64,000 nt of DNA from Rhodospirillales bacterium (lineage in GTDB: Bacteria; Pseudomonadota; Alphaproteobacteria; Rhodospirillales; JANQFP01). How positions within the stretch are numbered: position 1 is the first letter of the stretch; each line of letters begins with the position of its first letter. Of the stretch, positions 49,837-60,906 are shown piece by piece. The DNA is taken from contig JANQFP010000045.1 of NCBI GenBank assembly GCA_028277795.1, positions 1 to 64,000 of the forward strand. The letters are read 5' to 3'. A program made the position numbers and the translations under genes. The notes beneath the pieces were generated by a model. The model was not told the DNA's origin, made no database searches, and saw nothing but the letters and a program-made list of their open reading frames with translations.

Positions 49837-50721
49837 TCAGGATTTCTTCCCGTCCGGTTGCCAGTAGGCACGGAAATCGTCCAGGTGACGCTCGCTCTCT
49901 TCGATGGTGGCCAGGGCGTTGTCACCGCCGGCAGCGACCATGAGAACGATCAGGGCCTCCACCGCGGCCATGGCCGCGGCGATGGAATCGAAAAACGACG
50001 GGCTGTGGTTGCTGACCACCAGCACGTGGTCGGCGTTGGCCGCGACCGGCGACACCACGCTGTCGGTGACCGCCACCGCGGTGCCGCCGCGCTTGTGGCA
50101 GTACTCCATGGAGCGGACCGTCTTGTCGCTGTACGGCTCGACGCTGATGACCATCATCACGTCGTCGCGGCTGAATCCACGCAACTCGTCGGCAAAGGTG
50201 CCGCCGCGCCCGTCCAGCAGGATGCCGTTGTCGCGGAACATGCCGTAGGCGTAGTGGAAGAAGAAGGCCACCGGATAGCAGCTCCGGACGCCCAGGATGA
50301 AAACCCGCCGCCCCCGCGACAGCACCGCGGCACAGGCCTCGAAGCGGGCCACGTCGTTGTTGGCGAAGGTATCGCGCAGGTTGGCGATGTCGGTGGAGAG
50401 CACCTCCTGCAGCAGGCCCGTCGCCCGCCCCTCGGCGCCGCGCGCCTGGAGGTCGCGGGCCCGGGCCAGCAGGCCGTTGGGCCGGCGCCGCAGCCGGGTC
50501 TCGAAAGGCTCCCGGAACGCCGTGTAGCTGGTGAAGCCCAGGGAACGGGCCAGACGCACCATGGTCGAGGGCTGCACCCCGGCCTGGGTCGCCACCGTGC
50601 GCATGGACATCAGCGCCACGTCTTCGGGGCGGTCGAGGGTGTAGCGGGCCGCCTGGCGGAGCTGCGGGCTCAGCCGGGTGAACTCGTCGGCCATGCGGCG
50701 GGTGAGGGTATCGAAGTCCAC
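49837..50721 (-). CDS. MurR/RpiR-family transcriptional regulator
   Basis: 294 aa. N-terminal HTH_6 (about 1-75: LSPQLRQAARYTLDRPEDVALMSMRTVATQAGVQPSTMVRLARSLGFTSYTAFRE) and C-terminal SIS sugar/phosphosugar-binding domain (RRVFILGVRSCYPVAFFFHYAY ... DVMMVISVEPYSDKTVRSMEYCHKRGGTAVAVTDS). Expected to bind the TGCAACAAA-type sites upstream of itself (50764-50857) and to regulate the aminotransferase and possibly the TAXI operon. Confidence 0.9.
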   Translation of the reverse strand: MDFDTLTRRMADEFTRLSPQLRQAARYTLDRPEDVALMSMRTVATQAGVQPSTMVRLARSLGFTSYTAFREPFETRLRRRPNGLLARARDLQARGAEGRATGLLQEVLSTDIANLRDTFANNDVARFEACAAVLSRGRRVFILGVRSCYPVAFFFHYAYGMFRDNGILLDGRGGTFADELRGFSRDDVMMVISVEPYSDKTVRSMEYCHKRGGTAVAVTDSVVSPVAANADHVLVVSNHSPSFFDSIAAAMAAVEALIVLMVAAGGDNALATIEESERHLDDFRAYWQPDGKKS

Positions 50722-50763
50722 GGCCGGGCGGTCCTTGGCAACAATCGCTCTAAGCGCGCTGTG

Positions 50764-50857
50764 TGTTGCAACAATTGATCAATCCAGGTATAGGCCGCCG
50801 CGCCGCAGAATGCAACAAACGAATCATCAAAGTTGATGATTGTAACAAACGGTTAAT
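50764..50857. promoter_or_regulatory. Operator cluster between rpiR and apt
   Basis: Contains a perfect TGTTGCAACA palindrome (50764-50773), TGCAACAAAC (50811-50820) and TGTAACAAAC (50841-50850) exactly 30 nt apart, and between the last two a perfect palindrome ATCATCAA-AG-TTGATGAT (50823-50840). The spacing and repeats are typical of a regulator that binds as a dimer of dimers, most likely the divergent RpiR protein. Located between its start and that of apt. Confidence 0.55.
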
Positions 50858-50978
50858 GGAGTGTGAAAAAACGGCGGGATGCCGGGGGTTTGGGAGGTCC
50901 CTGCAATCGATTGCCCGGGTCCGGGCGAGCCATTACCATACGCCGCGACCGGTATCCCCCGTCGACGGCGAGGCGCTC

Positions 50979-51503
50979 ATGGACCTGAAAGACCACATCC
51001 GCTCGGTTCCCGATTTCCCCAAGCCCGGCATCCTGTTCTACGACATCTCGACCCTGCTCTCCCATCCGGACGCCTGGGGGGTGGCCATGGGGCGCATGGC
51101 CAAGGCGATCAGCCGCCATCAGCCCGACATCCTGGCCGGCATCGAATCCCGCGGCTTCCTGGTGGCGGCGCCGCTGGCGCTCAAGCTCGGCTGCGGCTTC
51201 ATCATGGTGCGCAAGCGCGGCAAGCTGCCGGGGGCGACCATTCCCTACGAATACGCGCTGGAGTACGGCACCGACGTCATCGAGATCCAGAACGATGCCG
51301 TCGAGCCGGGTCAGCGGGTGGTCATCCTGGACGACCTGCTGGCCACCGGCGGCACCATGGCCGCGTCGGTCGAACTGTTCCGCAAGGTGGGCGCCGAGGT
51401 GGTGGGCACCGCGTGCATGATCGAACTCACCTTCCTCGACGGCCGCGGCAAGCTGGACGCGCTCGACGTCCCGTTCTCCTGCCTGATGGCGTACGACGAT
51501 TAG
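50979..51503 (+). CDS. apt: Adenine phosphoribosyltransferase
   Basis: 174 aa, typical length; ATG at 50979 with GAGG about 7 nt upstream (longer readings from 50763 run through the operators). [26 protein letters not shown] at the start, [24 protein letters not shown], and the PRPP loop [16 protein letters not shown]. Salvages adenine to AMP. Followed by a dispersed repeat. Confidence 0.95.
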   Translation: MDLKDHIRSVPDFPKPGILFYDISTLLSHPDAWGVAMGRMAKAISRHQPDILAGIESRGFLVAAPLALKLGCGFIMVRKRGKLPGATIPYEYALEYGTDVIEIQNDAVEPGQRVVILDDLLATGGTMAASVELFRKVGAEVVGTACMIELTFLDGRGKLDALDVPFSCLMAYDD

Positions 51504-51504
51504 G

Positions 51505-51617
51505 TCCGGCGCGCCTTCGAAGCGAGGAGCGAAGCGCCGTCCTGGCGCGCCGGAAAGCCCGCGCGGCGCTGAGCGCTCCCGCCTTCGCATGACATGGCCC
51601 GGAGGGTCATTTCATGG
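51505..51617 (-). repeat. Dispersed ~110-bp intergenic repeat, copy 2 (inverted)
   Basis: On the minus strand this reads ATGAAATGACCCTCCGGGCCATGTCAT (51589-51615), then GCGCGGGCTTTCCGGCGCGCC and GACGGCGCTTCGC, matching copy 1 at 25309-25420. Both copies sit at the 3' ends of operons; here between apt and the convergent NtrC-type gene, where it may terminate both. Confidence 0.6.
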
Positions 51618-51647
51618 GCGGGGCGGTATGACTCCCCGGCGGGGCGG

Positions 51648-53071
<1,424 letters not shown>

Positions 53072-53075
<4 letters not shown>

Positions 53076-53494
53076 GACTCCTCCGAAACGCCGACGATCC
53101 CCTGCTCCACCAGGAACTGCCTGTACGCCATGTCGTCGTGGACCAGGTGGTTGAGAAGCACCGTCTTGACCTCCTTGCAGGCGGCCAGCCAGACCTCTTC
53201 CTCGTCCGCGTCGTCGCAGCGGATCAGCGCCGCGTCGACGGTGCGCAGGATCTCCTGATGGCGCGCCCGGTGCTCCTCGGCGCCCGGGTAGCCGTGGGCC
53301 GCCAGGAGTCTTTCCTCGGCGGAGAAGTGCGCCGCCGTATCGATGGCGAGGGCGACGGCGATGGCCTGCACCGTCGATCTCTCCTCGCCGGCGACGAGCG
53401 CCGTTTCCATGGCGTCGACCAGATCGAAGAACCGCTTGTGGCCGGCATCGATCTCGTCGTGGCCGATAATCCAGTTATCGCTCCACGTGAGCAT
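53072..53494 (-). CDS. Bacteriohemerythrin
   Basis: 140 aa. All di-iron ligands of the family are visible: H19 (DAGHKRFF), H56 and E60 (AAHFSAEE), H75 and H79 (HRARHQE), H116 and D121 (HLVHDD). Binds O2 in the cytoplasm and may act as sensor or store. Translationally coupled (ATGA) to the downstream sigma54 regulator, which suggests an oxygen-related signal for that regulator. Confidence 0.92.
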
Positions 53495-53631
53495 GGCTTC
53501 GGCCGTTCTCCCCCATTCGCCCGACCGGCGCCGCGTTCAGGTCGCGCCGACACGGGGCCGGCACGGCGTTCGGCGGACAGCATTCCCCGAAACCATGGCG
53601 GCGGTCAACCGCCGGTCCACCGTCGGCCCGG

Positions 53632-54687
53632 TCATCGGGAATGATCCAGGGCCAAACGCACCACCTTTTTCATGACCGTCGGCAGGGCTTCGGCCGACAG
53701 GGCGTCGATGGGGCACCACTTGGTGCCGGCCGGGGCACCGCCGCGGGCGCGGCCGGCCACCACCTCCAGTTCCAGGTGGAAGTGGGTGAAGGTGTGTCGA
53801 GCGGCGCCGGGGAGTGGCCGCCACGTGGCCGCCAGCGGAGCGGCGGCGGCGGCCTCAGTCAGGGTCCACGGGCGTTCCCGCCAGTCGGTGGACGGCACCT
53901 CCATCATTCCGCCGAGCAGCCCCCTCTCGGGGCGCCGGCGCAGCAGCACCGTGGCACCGTCGCCCATGGTCCAGAAAGCGACGCCGCGCCGGGTCGGTCG
54001 CGCCTTGCGTGGCGCCCGCACTGGATAGGCCTCGGGACGCCCTTCGCCGCGGGCGGCGCAGTCGGCGGCCCATGGGCAGGCGTCGCACCTGGGGCGGCGG
54101 GCGGTGCAGACGGTGGCGCCCAGGTCCATCATCGCCTGGGCGAAATCGCCCGGCCGGGCCGACGGTGTCAGGCGCCGCGCCAGGGCCTCGATGGCGGCGT
54201 GGCCGCCCGGGAGGGGATCGGCCACCGCGAACAGCCGGGCCACCACCCGGGTCACGTTGCCGTCCACCGGCGTCGCCGGGCGGGCGTAGGCGATGGCGGC
54301 GACCGCCGCCGCCGTATAGGCACCGACCCCGGGCAGCCGGCGCAGGGCGTCCTCGGCGTCGGGAAAGCGGCCGTCGTGGTCGCCCGCCACCACCTTCGCA
54401 CAGGCATGGAGGTTGCGCGCCCGCGCGTAGTAGCCGAGGCCCTGCCAGGCATGGAGCACCGCATCCAGGTCGGCCGCCGCCAGGTCGTGCACCGTCGGCC
54501 AGCGGTCGAGGAAGGCCCGGTAGTACGGCGCGACCGCGGCCACCGTCGTCTGCTGCAGCATGATCTCGCTCAGCCAGACGCCGTAGGGATCGGGCTGCTG
54601 ATCGGGTGCCGCCCGCCACGGCAGGTCGCGCCGGTGGCGGTCGTACCAGGCGAGCAGGCGGCGGCGGAGGGCGGCGGGCGACGACAC
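53632..54687 (-). CDS. mutY: Adenine DNA glycosylase
   Basis: 351 aa from a GTG at 54687. HhH-GPD domain with LPWRAAP, catalytic Glu in LSEIMLQQT, HhH LPGVGAYTAAAVAAIAYARP, catalytic Asp in PVDGNVTRV, [4Fe-4S] C-x6-C-x2-C-x5-C (CTARRPRCDACPWAADC), and a C-terminal NUDIX-like domain with RTFTHFHLEL-type H-F-H motif. Removes adenine opposite 8-oxoguanine. No good ribosome site is visible, so the start is tentative. Divergent from the DUF721 gene, with 48 nt between. Confidence 0.9.
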   Translation of the reverse strand: MSSPAALRRRLLAWYDRHRRDLPWRAAPDQQPDPYGVWLSEIMLQQTTVAAVAPYYRAFLDRWPTVHDLAAADLDAVLHAWQGLGYYARARNLHACAKVVAGDHDGRFPDAEDALRRLPGVGAYTAAAVAAIAYARPATPVDGNVTRVVARLFAVADPLPGGHAAIEALARRLTPSARPGDFAQAMMDLGATVCTARRPRCDACPWAADCAARGEGRPEAYPVRAPRKARPTRRGVAFWTMGDGATVLLRRRPERGLLGGMMEVPSTDWRERPWTLTEAAAAAPLAATWRPLPGAARHTFTHFHLELEVVAGRARGGAPAGTKWCPIDALSAEALPTVMKKVVRLALDHSR

Positions 54688-54735
54688 GATGGCGGCTGCG
54701 GCCGGTTGTTGTGCGCGGGAGGGCCGGATCCTACC

Positions 54736-55263
54736 ATGTCCGCCGTCATGGCCAACCCGGACCAACCACCGGCGCGGCGCGGGGCCGGCCCGCGGGCCCT
54801 CGCCGCCGTGATCGACCGCATCACGCGTCCGCTGTTCGGACGCCGCGGTTTCGCCGACGGCGCCGTGATCGCCGACTGGCCGGCCATCGTCGGCCCCCGG
54901 CTCGCCGCCGACAGCGCGCCCGAACGTATCGACTTCCCCCGCGGACAACGCACCGACGGGACCCTCAGGCTGCGCGTCGCCGGGGGCAGCCTGGCCACCG
55001 AGCTGCAACACCTGGAGCCGGTACTGGTGGAACGGGTCAACGGATACTTCGGCTACCGTGCCGTGGCCCGGGTGCGGCTGGTTCAAGGACCCGTGACGGA
55101 GCGGGCCGAGGCGCCTCCGCGCCGGCCGGAGCCGGAGACCGACCACCCCGACCCCGATCTCGCCGCGCGTCTGGCCGAGGTCGGCGATCCCGAGCTGCGC
55201 GCCGCCCTGGAGGCCCTCGGTCGGTCCCTCGCGGCCCGCCGCGACGGCCGGGGCACCCCCTGA
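54736..55263 (+). CDS. DUF721 / DciA-like protein
   Basis: 175 aa from the ATG at 54736 (54748 also possible). ITRPLFGRRGFADGAVIADWPAIVGPRLAADSAPERIDFPRG is the conserved DUF721 core; then GTLRLRVAGGSLATELQHLEPVLVERVNGYFGYRAVARVRLVQ. DciA proteins help load the replicative helicase in bacteria without DnaC or DnaI. Position between mutY and dsbA/smc matches alphaproteobacterial gene order. Confidence 0.85.
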   Translation: MSAVMANPDQPPARRGAGPRALAAVIDRITRPLFGRRGFADGAVIADWPAIVGPRLAADSAPERIDFPRGQRTDGTLRLRVAGGSLATELQHLEPVLVERVNGYFGYRAVARVRLVQGPVTERAEAPPRRPEPETDHPDPDLAARLAEVGDPELRAALEALGRSLAARRDGRGTP

Positions 55264-55312
55264 CGGGGACACCGAATCGAGCGAGTCGACTCGGTCCCGG
55301 CCGGCGTCTTAA

Positions 55313-55363
55313 CCCGCATTTCTCACATCCGCCACAGACCATGGTGGATGTGAGAAATGCGGG
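55313..55363. repeat. Near-perfect 51-bp palindrome (MITE-like)
   Basis: CCCGCATTTCTCACATCC (55313-55330) and its exact reverse complement (55346-55363) flank a 15-nt loop. This composition resembles the end sequence of insertion sequences (IS1380-type ends are one possibility), so it may be a MITE or IS relic. It lies 69 nt upstream of the dsbA-like start. Confidence 0.55.
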
Positions 55364-55431
55364 CTAATGTGCCTTGTGGAGTCGCGAGGGCGATTCTATA
55401 GTCCATCAATATCTTGCCATGGGAGGCTTGA

Positions 55432-56043
55432 TTGACCCGACATCTAGTGGGCGTCATGGCCCTCGTCGTGTTTCTGGCGGGGCTGCCGGCGAGTGCGGCC
55501 GACGGCGCCGCCGCCGGGGCAATGGGCGAGCGGTTCCTGGGCCGCGCCGATGCCCCGGTCACCATTGAGGAGTTCTCGTCCCTCACCTGTCCCCATTGCG
55601 CCACCTTCCATGCCGAGACCCTGCCCAAGATCAAGAAGGACTACATCGACACGGGCAAGGTACGGCTGGTGTTCACCGACTTCCCGCTGGACCCCCTGGC
55701 GCTGGCGGCGGCCCTGGTCGCCCGGTGCATGCCCGAGAAACGGTACTTCGGATTCCTGGAGGCCCTGTTCAGCACCCAGGGCGGCTGGTCGCGCAGCCCG
55801 CGGCCCCTGGAGGACCTGCGCCGCCTGGCCCGCATGGGCGGGATGAACGACCAGCAGGTGGACGCCTGTCTGGCCGATCAGTCGCTGCTTCAGGCCATCC
55901 AGACCAAACGCACGGAGGCGCATCGGATCCACGACATCCGCTCGACGCCCACCTTCGTCATTGCCGGCGAGAAGGTGTCGGGGGCCATGTCCTACGAGCA
56001 CTTCCGGGCGGTCATCGACAAGGCGCTGGAGGCCGCGCGCTAA
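55432..56043 (+). CDS. DsbA-family thiol:disulfide protein
   Basis: 203 aa; signal peptide near LVVFLAGLPASAA. Thioredoxin-fold with CPHC active site (SSLTCPHCATFH near residue 53), conserved cis-proline region RSTPTFVIAGEKVSGAMSYEHF. TTG start, supported by GGGAGG 6 nt upstream and by the N-terminal signal. Precedes smc, as in many alphaproteobacteria, where it is annotated as a DsbA- or Com1-like outer protein. Confidence 0.88.
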   Translation: MTRHLVGVMALVVFLAGLPASAADGAAAGAMGERFLGRADAPVTIEEFSSLTCPHCATFHAETLPKIKKDYIDTGKVRLVFTDFPLDPLALAAALVARCMPEKRYFGFLEALFSTQGGWSRSPRPLEDLRRLARMGGMNDQQVDACLADQSLLQAIQTKRTEAHRIHDIRSTPTFVIAGEKVSGAMSYEHFRAVIDKALEAAR

Positions 56044-56073
56044 CGGCGGGCGCGGGTCGAGGGGGGCCATCGG

Positions 56074-59000
56074 TTGCTCAGCTTCACCAGATTGCGGCTG
56101 TCGGGCTTCAAGTCGTTCGTCGACCCCACCGAGCTGGCCATTGACGTCGGGCTGACCGGCATCGTCGGTCCCAACGGCTGCGGCAAGTCCAATCTGGTGG
56201 AGGCCCTGCGCTGGGTCATGGGCGAGACCTCGGCCCGCCAGATGCGCGGCGGCGAGATGGACGACGTCATCTTCGGCGGCACCACCGACCGCCCGTCGCG
56301 CAGCGTCGCCGAGGTCATCCTCAGGCTCGACAACAGCACCCGTGTCGCCCCGGCGCTGTTCAACGACCACGACGAGCTGGAGGTGAGCCGCCGCATCGAG
56401 CGGGAGAAGGGCTCCACCTACCGGGTCAACGGCAAGGAGGTGCGTGCCCGCGACGTGCAGCTCCTGTTCGCCGACGCCGCCACCGGCGCCCGGTCGCCGG
56501 CCCTGGTCAGCCAGGGCCGGGTGGGGGCGGTGATCGCCGCCAAGCCGGCGGAGCGGCGGCTGCTGTTGGAGGAGGCGGCGGGAATCATCGGTCTCCACTC
56601 GCGGCGCCATGAGGCGGAGCTCCGTCTGCGCGCCGCCGAGGCCAATCTGGAACGCCTCGACGACATCCTGGTCACCCTCGACGCCCAGCTTCAGGGCCTG
56701 CGCAAGCAGGCGCGCCAGGCGTCGCGGTACCGCAACCTGTCGGGCGACATCCGCCGCACCGAGGCGGCGTTCCTGACCGTGCGCTGGCGCGCCGCCGAGA
56801 CTGCGCTGGAGGCCGGGCGCGAGGCGCTGCACCGGGCCGAGGACGACGTGGCCGCCCTCACCGGACGCGCCGCGGCGGCGGCGCGCAGCCAAGCCGAGCG
56901 CGCCGCCGAGCTGCCGGCCCGCCGCGCCCGCGAGGCGGAAGCGGCGGCCGAGCTGCAACGCCTGCGCCTGGCCCGCGACGGCCTCGACGCCGAGGAGCAG
57001 CGGGTGGCCGACGCCCAGCAGGACTGCCGCACCCGCCTCGACCATGCCGCCGCCGACCTGGAACGGGAGCGGGCCCTGGCCGAGGAGGCCGCCGCCGCCG
57101 TTGCCCGGCTGGCCGACGAACGGGCCGCCATCGAGGCCTTGCGTCGGGACGAGGAGGGGGCCCGCAAACAGGCCGCCGAAGCCCTGGCCGAGGCCACCCG
57201 CCTTGTCGACGAGGCGGACGCCGCGCTGACCGCCGTCACCGAGCAGGTGGCCGCCGACGAAGCGCGGCGCGGTGCCCTGACCCGCACCCTGACCGAGTTG
57301 GAGGAGCGCCGCCGCCGACTCGGTGAACGGGCCGACGACGTGGCGGCGCAGCGGGCCGCCGCCGTCGAGGAGACCCCGGACGGCGCCGCCCTCACCGCTG
57401 CCGAGGCCGCCGTCGAGGCCGCCCAGGCCGTGGCTGCCGACGCCGCGACCCACGCCGAGGCGGCGGAGTCGGAGGCGGCCACGGCCGCCGCAGGGGCGAC
57501 CGCCGCGGTGGCCCGCCGGCACGCCACGGACGCGGCGGCGACCCGTCTGCAGGCGGAGGAGAAGGCATTGAGCGAGGTCCTCGAGCCGGCGGACACGGAC
57601 CTGTGGCCGCCGGTCATCGATGCCCTCACCGTGCAGCCGGGCCTGGAGGCGGCCCTCGGCGCCGCCCTCGGCGACGACCTGACGGCGCCTGCGGACGAGG
57701 CCGCCGGCGTCCATTGGCGGACCGTGCCGCCCGTGGACGGACCGCCGCCCCTGCCTGCCGGCGTGCCGCCCCTGAGCGACTTCGTCGGCGGAGCCGACGT
57801 TCTGGCCAGCCGCCTGGCCCAGGTCGGCGTGGTCGACGACGAGGCCGCCGGCACCGCCCTGCGCGACCAGTTGGCCCAGGGTCAACGCCTGGTCAGCCGC
57901 GACGGGGCCCTGTGGCGCTGGGACGGCTACACGGTTGGTGCCGGCGCCGCCACGGCGGCCACGGCGAGATTGCAGCAGAGGAGCCGCCTGGCCGAGGTGC
58001 GGCGGCTTATCGAGGACGCCGGCGCCGACGCCGCCGCGGCCCGGGCCGAAGCCGACCAGGCGCAGGCCGCCGCCGATGCCGCCGCGGCCGACGACAAGGC
58101 GGCGCGGGCCGCCGTGCGCGAGGCCGATGCCGCCCTCGCCGCCGCCCGCCACGCCCTTGCCGAGGTCCGCCAGCGGACGGCCGCGCAGGCGTCCCGCCTT
58201 GCCGCCCTGGACGAGACCGCCGCCGCCATCGACGCCGACCTGGCGGATGCCCGCAGCCGCGGCGCCGATGCCGAGGCGGCACTGGCGGCGCTGCCCGATC
58301 CCACCGCCGCCCGCGCCGAGGCGGCCCGGTTGCGCGCCGAGCTGGCCGAGCGGCGGGCCGCCCAGGCCGAGCGCCGCAACGCCCACGACACGCTGGTCCG
58401 CGAGGCCGAGGCACGGCAGCGGCGGCACGCCGAGATCGACCGCGAGACCGAGTCCTGGCAGCGTCGCGGCGGCGGCGCGGGGACCCGCATCGAGCAACTG
58501 GAGGACCGGCACCGGGCGGTGACCGCCGAGTTGGCCCGCCTGTCCGAGCGCCCGGCCGAGATCGCCGCGCAGCGCCGCAGCCTGCTCGACGCCGTGGACG
58601 ACGCCGAGGCCAACCGCAAGGCGGCGGCCGACAGCCTGGCCGAAGCGGAAGGCCGCGTCGCCGCCGCCGAGCGCGAGCTCAAGGCGGCCGAGGCCGACCT
58701 GGCCCGCGCCCGTGAGGACCGGGTGCGCGCCGAGGGGGTCGTCGACCAGGGCGAGCGCACCTGCGCCGACCTCACCGAACGCATGGCCGAACGCCTCGGA
58801 GTCGGTCCGGAGCAAGCGGCGGCCGATGCCGGGCTAGCCGGCGAGGGTGCCGTGCTGCCCGAACTGGAGGCGGTGGAGCGGCGCCTGGAGCGGCTGCTCC
58901 GGGAACGGGAGACCATGGGCCCGGTCAACCTGCGGGCCGAGCAGGAGGCGGCGGAGCTCACCGAACGCATCGACGTGCTGCAGACCGAACGGGCCGACCT

Positions 59001-59541
59001 GGTCAAGGCCATCGACAAGCTGCGCCAGGGCATCGCCGAGCTGAACCGCGAGGGACGCCGGCGCCTCGTGGCCTCGTTCGAGGACGTGGACCGCCATTTC
59101 CGCGCCCTGTTCGAGCGGCTGTTCGGTGGCGGCCGCGCCCACCTGACCCTGACCGAGTCCGACGACCCCCTGGAGGCCGGCTTGGAGATCATGGCCAGCC
59201 CGCCGGGCAAGCGCCTGCAGGTGCTGTCACTGCTGTCGGGCGGCGAGCAGGCCCTGACCGCATTGGCCCTGCTGTTCGCCGTCTTCCTCACCAATCCCGC
59301 GCCCATCTGCGTCCTCGACGAGGTGGACGCCCCGCTGGACGACGCCAACGTCGACCGTTTCTGCACCCTCTTGGAGGAGATGGCGCGGGGCGGCGGCACC
59401 CGCTTCCTGGTGATCACCCACCACCGCATGACCATGGCCCGCATGGACCGCCTGTTCGGGGTGACCATGATGGAGCGGGGCGTCTCGGAGCTGGTGTCGG
59501 TGGACCTGCAACGGGCCGAGGAACTGCGGGCCACCGCATGA
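56074..59541 (+). CDS. smc: Chromosome segregation protein SMC
   Basis: 1,155 aa, TTG start. N-terminal Walker A GPNGCGKSNLVEALRWVMGE; SRSVAEV, R-loop; long coiled coils extremely rich in Ala/Glu/Arg; hinge near 505-640 (LEPADTDLWPPVIDALTVQPGLEAALGAALG); C-terminal signature LSGGEQALTALALLFA and Walker B ICVLDEVDAPLDDANVDRF. Condenses and segregates the chromosome. Length is normal. Its start has a purine-rich GAGGGGGG upstream. Confidence 0.95.
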   Translation: MLSFTRLRLSGFKSFVDPTELAIDVGLTGIVGPNGCGKSNLVEALRWVMGETSARQMRGGEMDDVIFGGTTDRPSRSVAEVILRLDNSTRVAPALFNDHDELEVSRRIEREKGSTYRVNGKEVRARDVQLLFADAATGARSPALVSQGRVGAVIAAKPAERRLLLEEAAGIIGLHSRRHEAELRLRAAEANLERLDDILVTLDAQLQGLRKQARQASRYRNLSGDIRRTEAAFLTVRWRAAETALEAGREALHRAEDDVAALTGRAAAAARSQAERAAELPARRAREAEAAAELQRLRLARDGLDAEEQRVADAQQDCRTRLDHAAADLERERALAEEAAAAVARLADERAAIEALRRDEEGARKQAAEALAEATRLVDEADAALTAVTEQVAADEARRGALTRTLTELEERRRRLGERADDVAAQRAAAVEETPDGAALTAAEAAVEAAQAVAADAATHAEAAESEAATAAAGATAAVARRHATDAAATRLQAEEKALSEVLEPADTDLWPPVIDALTVQPGLEAALGAALGDDLTAPADEAAGVHWRTVPPVDGPPPLPAGVPPLSDFVGGADVLASRLAQVGVVDDEAAGTALRDQLAQGQRLVSRDGALWRWDGYTVGAGAATAATARLQQRSRLAEVRRLIEDAGADAAAARAEADQAQAAADAAAADDKAARAAVREADAALAAARHALAEVRQRTAAQASRLAALDETAAAIDADLADARSRGADAEAALAALPDPTAARAEAARLRAELAERRAAQAERRNAHDTLVREAEARQRRHAEIDRETESWQRRGGGAGTRIEQLEDRHRAVTAELARLSERPAEIAAQRRSLLDAVDDAEANRKAAADSLAEAEGRVAAAERELKAAEADLARAREDRVRAEGVVDQGERTCADLTERMAERLGVGPEQAAADAGLAGEGAVLPELEAVERRLERLLRERETMGPVNLRAEQEAAELTERIDVLQTERADLVKAIDKLRQGIAELNREGRRRLVASFEDVDRHFRALFERLFGGGRAHLTLTESDDPLEAGLEIMASPPGKRLQVLSLLSGGEQALTALALLFAVFLTNPAPICVLDEVDAPLDDANVDRFCTLLEEMARGGGTRFLVITHHRMTMARMDRLFGVTMMERGVSELVSVDLQRAEELRATA

Positions 59542-59623
59542 GCCCCCGCCGAGCCCCCTGAGTCGACCCCCGAATCGCCTGTTTTCCTATGCTTTTCAAG
59601 GAGTTGAACCCCGGGTTTTCCCC

Positions 59624-59652
59624 TTGACAGGGTTTGGGGGGACCCGTATGTT
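59624..59652 (+). promoter_or_regulatory. Strong sigma70-type promoter of the F0 operon
   Basis: TTGACA (59624-59629), exactly 17 nt, TATGTT (59647-59652), upstream of atpI start by about 58 nt. Confidence 0.75.
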
Positions 59653-59709
59653 GCAACGCACATATGGCGCGAGTCCGGCTGGAGGGGGGGACGTCTGCGC
59701 GCTTTGTTC

Positions 59710-60087
59710 ATGGGCGACGACAAAACCCCACCATCGCTTGACGATCTCGAGGCCCGATTGCAGCGGGCCAAGGGCGAACACGACGGGTCGGAGCCGCCGT
59801 CGGTGCCGATGGTTTCCGGGCCCATGTCGGGTGTCGGCATGGCCTTGCGCATCGGCACCGAGTTGGTGGCCGCTTTGATCGTGGGCGTGGGCCTTGGCCT
59901 TCTGCTCGATTACTGGCTGGGTACCGCGCCGTGGTTGCTGGTGGTGTTCTTCTTCCTCGGCGCCGCCGCCGGGGTATTGAACGTTTACCGGACGGCCAGC
60001 GGCATCGGCCTCGGTCCGGGCGGCGTCGGCCCGCGCCGGGGGGCGCAGGAGCCCGACGACGCGCAAGACGGAGGCGGGCCGGCGTGA
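59710..60087 (+). CDS. atpI: ATP synthase protein I
   Basis: 125 aa from the ATG at 59710 (a TTG two codons earlier is also in frame). Two membrane spans ([27 protein letters not shown] and [18 protein letters not shown]) preceded by a charged N-terminus. AtpI assists assembly of the c ring and Mg/Ca handling. First gene of the F0 operon. Confidence 0.85.
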   Translation: MGDDKTPPSLDDLEARLQRAKGEHDGSEPPSVPMVSGPMSGVGMALRIGTELVAALIVGVGLGLLLDYWLGTAPWLLVVFFFLGAAAGVLNVYRTASGIGLGPGGVGPRRGAQEPDDAQDGGGPA

Positions 60088-60118
60088 CCGGTGGACGCGG
60101 GATCAGGCGGGGGACGGC

Positions 60119-60844
60119 GTGGCCAATCCACTGAAGCAGTTCGAGATCAACACCATCGTTCCCATCCATCTGGGTGGTGTCGACGCGTCGTTCACCAATG
60201 CCGCCCTGTTCATGGTGCTGACCGTCGCCGTGGTCACCCTTTTCCTCACCTTGAGCATGCGCGGCCGGGCCCTGATCCCCGGGCGCTGGCAGTCCATGGC
60301 GGAACTGGCCTACGACTTCATTGCCAACATGGTGCGCGACAACGTGGGCAACGAGGGACGGCGGTACTTCCCGTTCATCTTCTCGCTGTTCATGTTCATC
60401 CTGTTCGCCAACCTGATCGGCCTGATCCCCTACGCCTTCACCTTCACCAGCCACATCATCGTCACCTTCGCCATGGCCATCTTCGTGTTCGTCGGGGTCA
60501 CGGTGATCGGCTTCGTCCGCCACGGGCTGCACTTCTTCACCTTCTTCGCGCCGTCGGGGGTGCCGGTGGTCATGGCGCCGCTGCTGATCCCGATCGAGAT
60601 CCTGTCGTACCTGTCGCGGCCGGTGAGCCTGTCCATCCGGCTGTTCGCCAACATGATGGCCGGGCACACCATGCTCAAGGTGTTCGCCGGGTTCGTGGTG
60701 CCGCTCGGTCTGCTCGGCGGCTGGGCGCCGCTGGCGGTGAACGTGGCGCTGACCGGCTTCGAGTTCCTGGTGGCGTTCCTGCAGGCTTACGTGTTCACCG
60801 TTCTCACCTGTCTTTATCTCAACGACGCGATTCATCTCCACTAG
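60119..60844 (+). CDS. atpB: ATP synthase F0 subunit a
   Basis: 241 aa, GTG start. Several membrane helices; proton-path arginine in [14 protein letters not shown] near residue 180, plus [26 protein letters not shown] at the end. Conducts protons to the c ring. Confidence 0.95.
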   Translation: MANPLKQFEINTIVPIHLGGVDASFTNAALFMVLTVAVVTLFLTLSMRGRALIPGRWQSMAELAYDFIANMVRDNVGNEGRRYFPFIFSLFMFILFANLIGLIPYAFTFTSHIIVTFAMAIFVFVGVTVIGFVRHGLHFFTFFAPSGVPVVMAPLLIPIEILSYLSRPVSLSIRLFANMMAGHTMLKVFAGFVVPLGLLGGWAPLAVNVALTGFEFLVAFLQAYVFTVLTCLYLNDAIHLH

Positions 60845-60906
60845 CACGAGGGTTCGGCCGGACGCCGGAAGGACAGAGTCAACCCGACAACTGAGGAAAC
60901 AGGACC

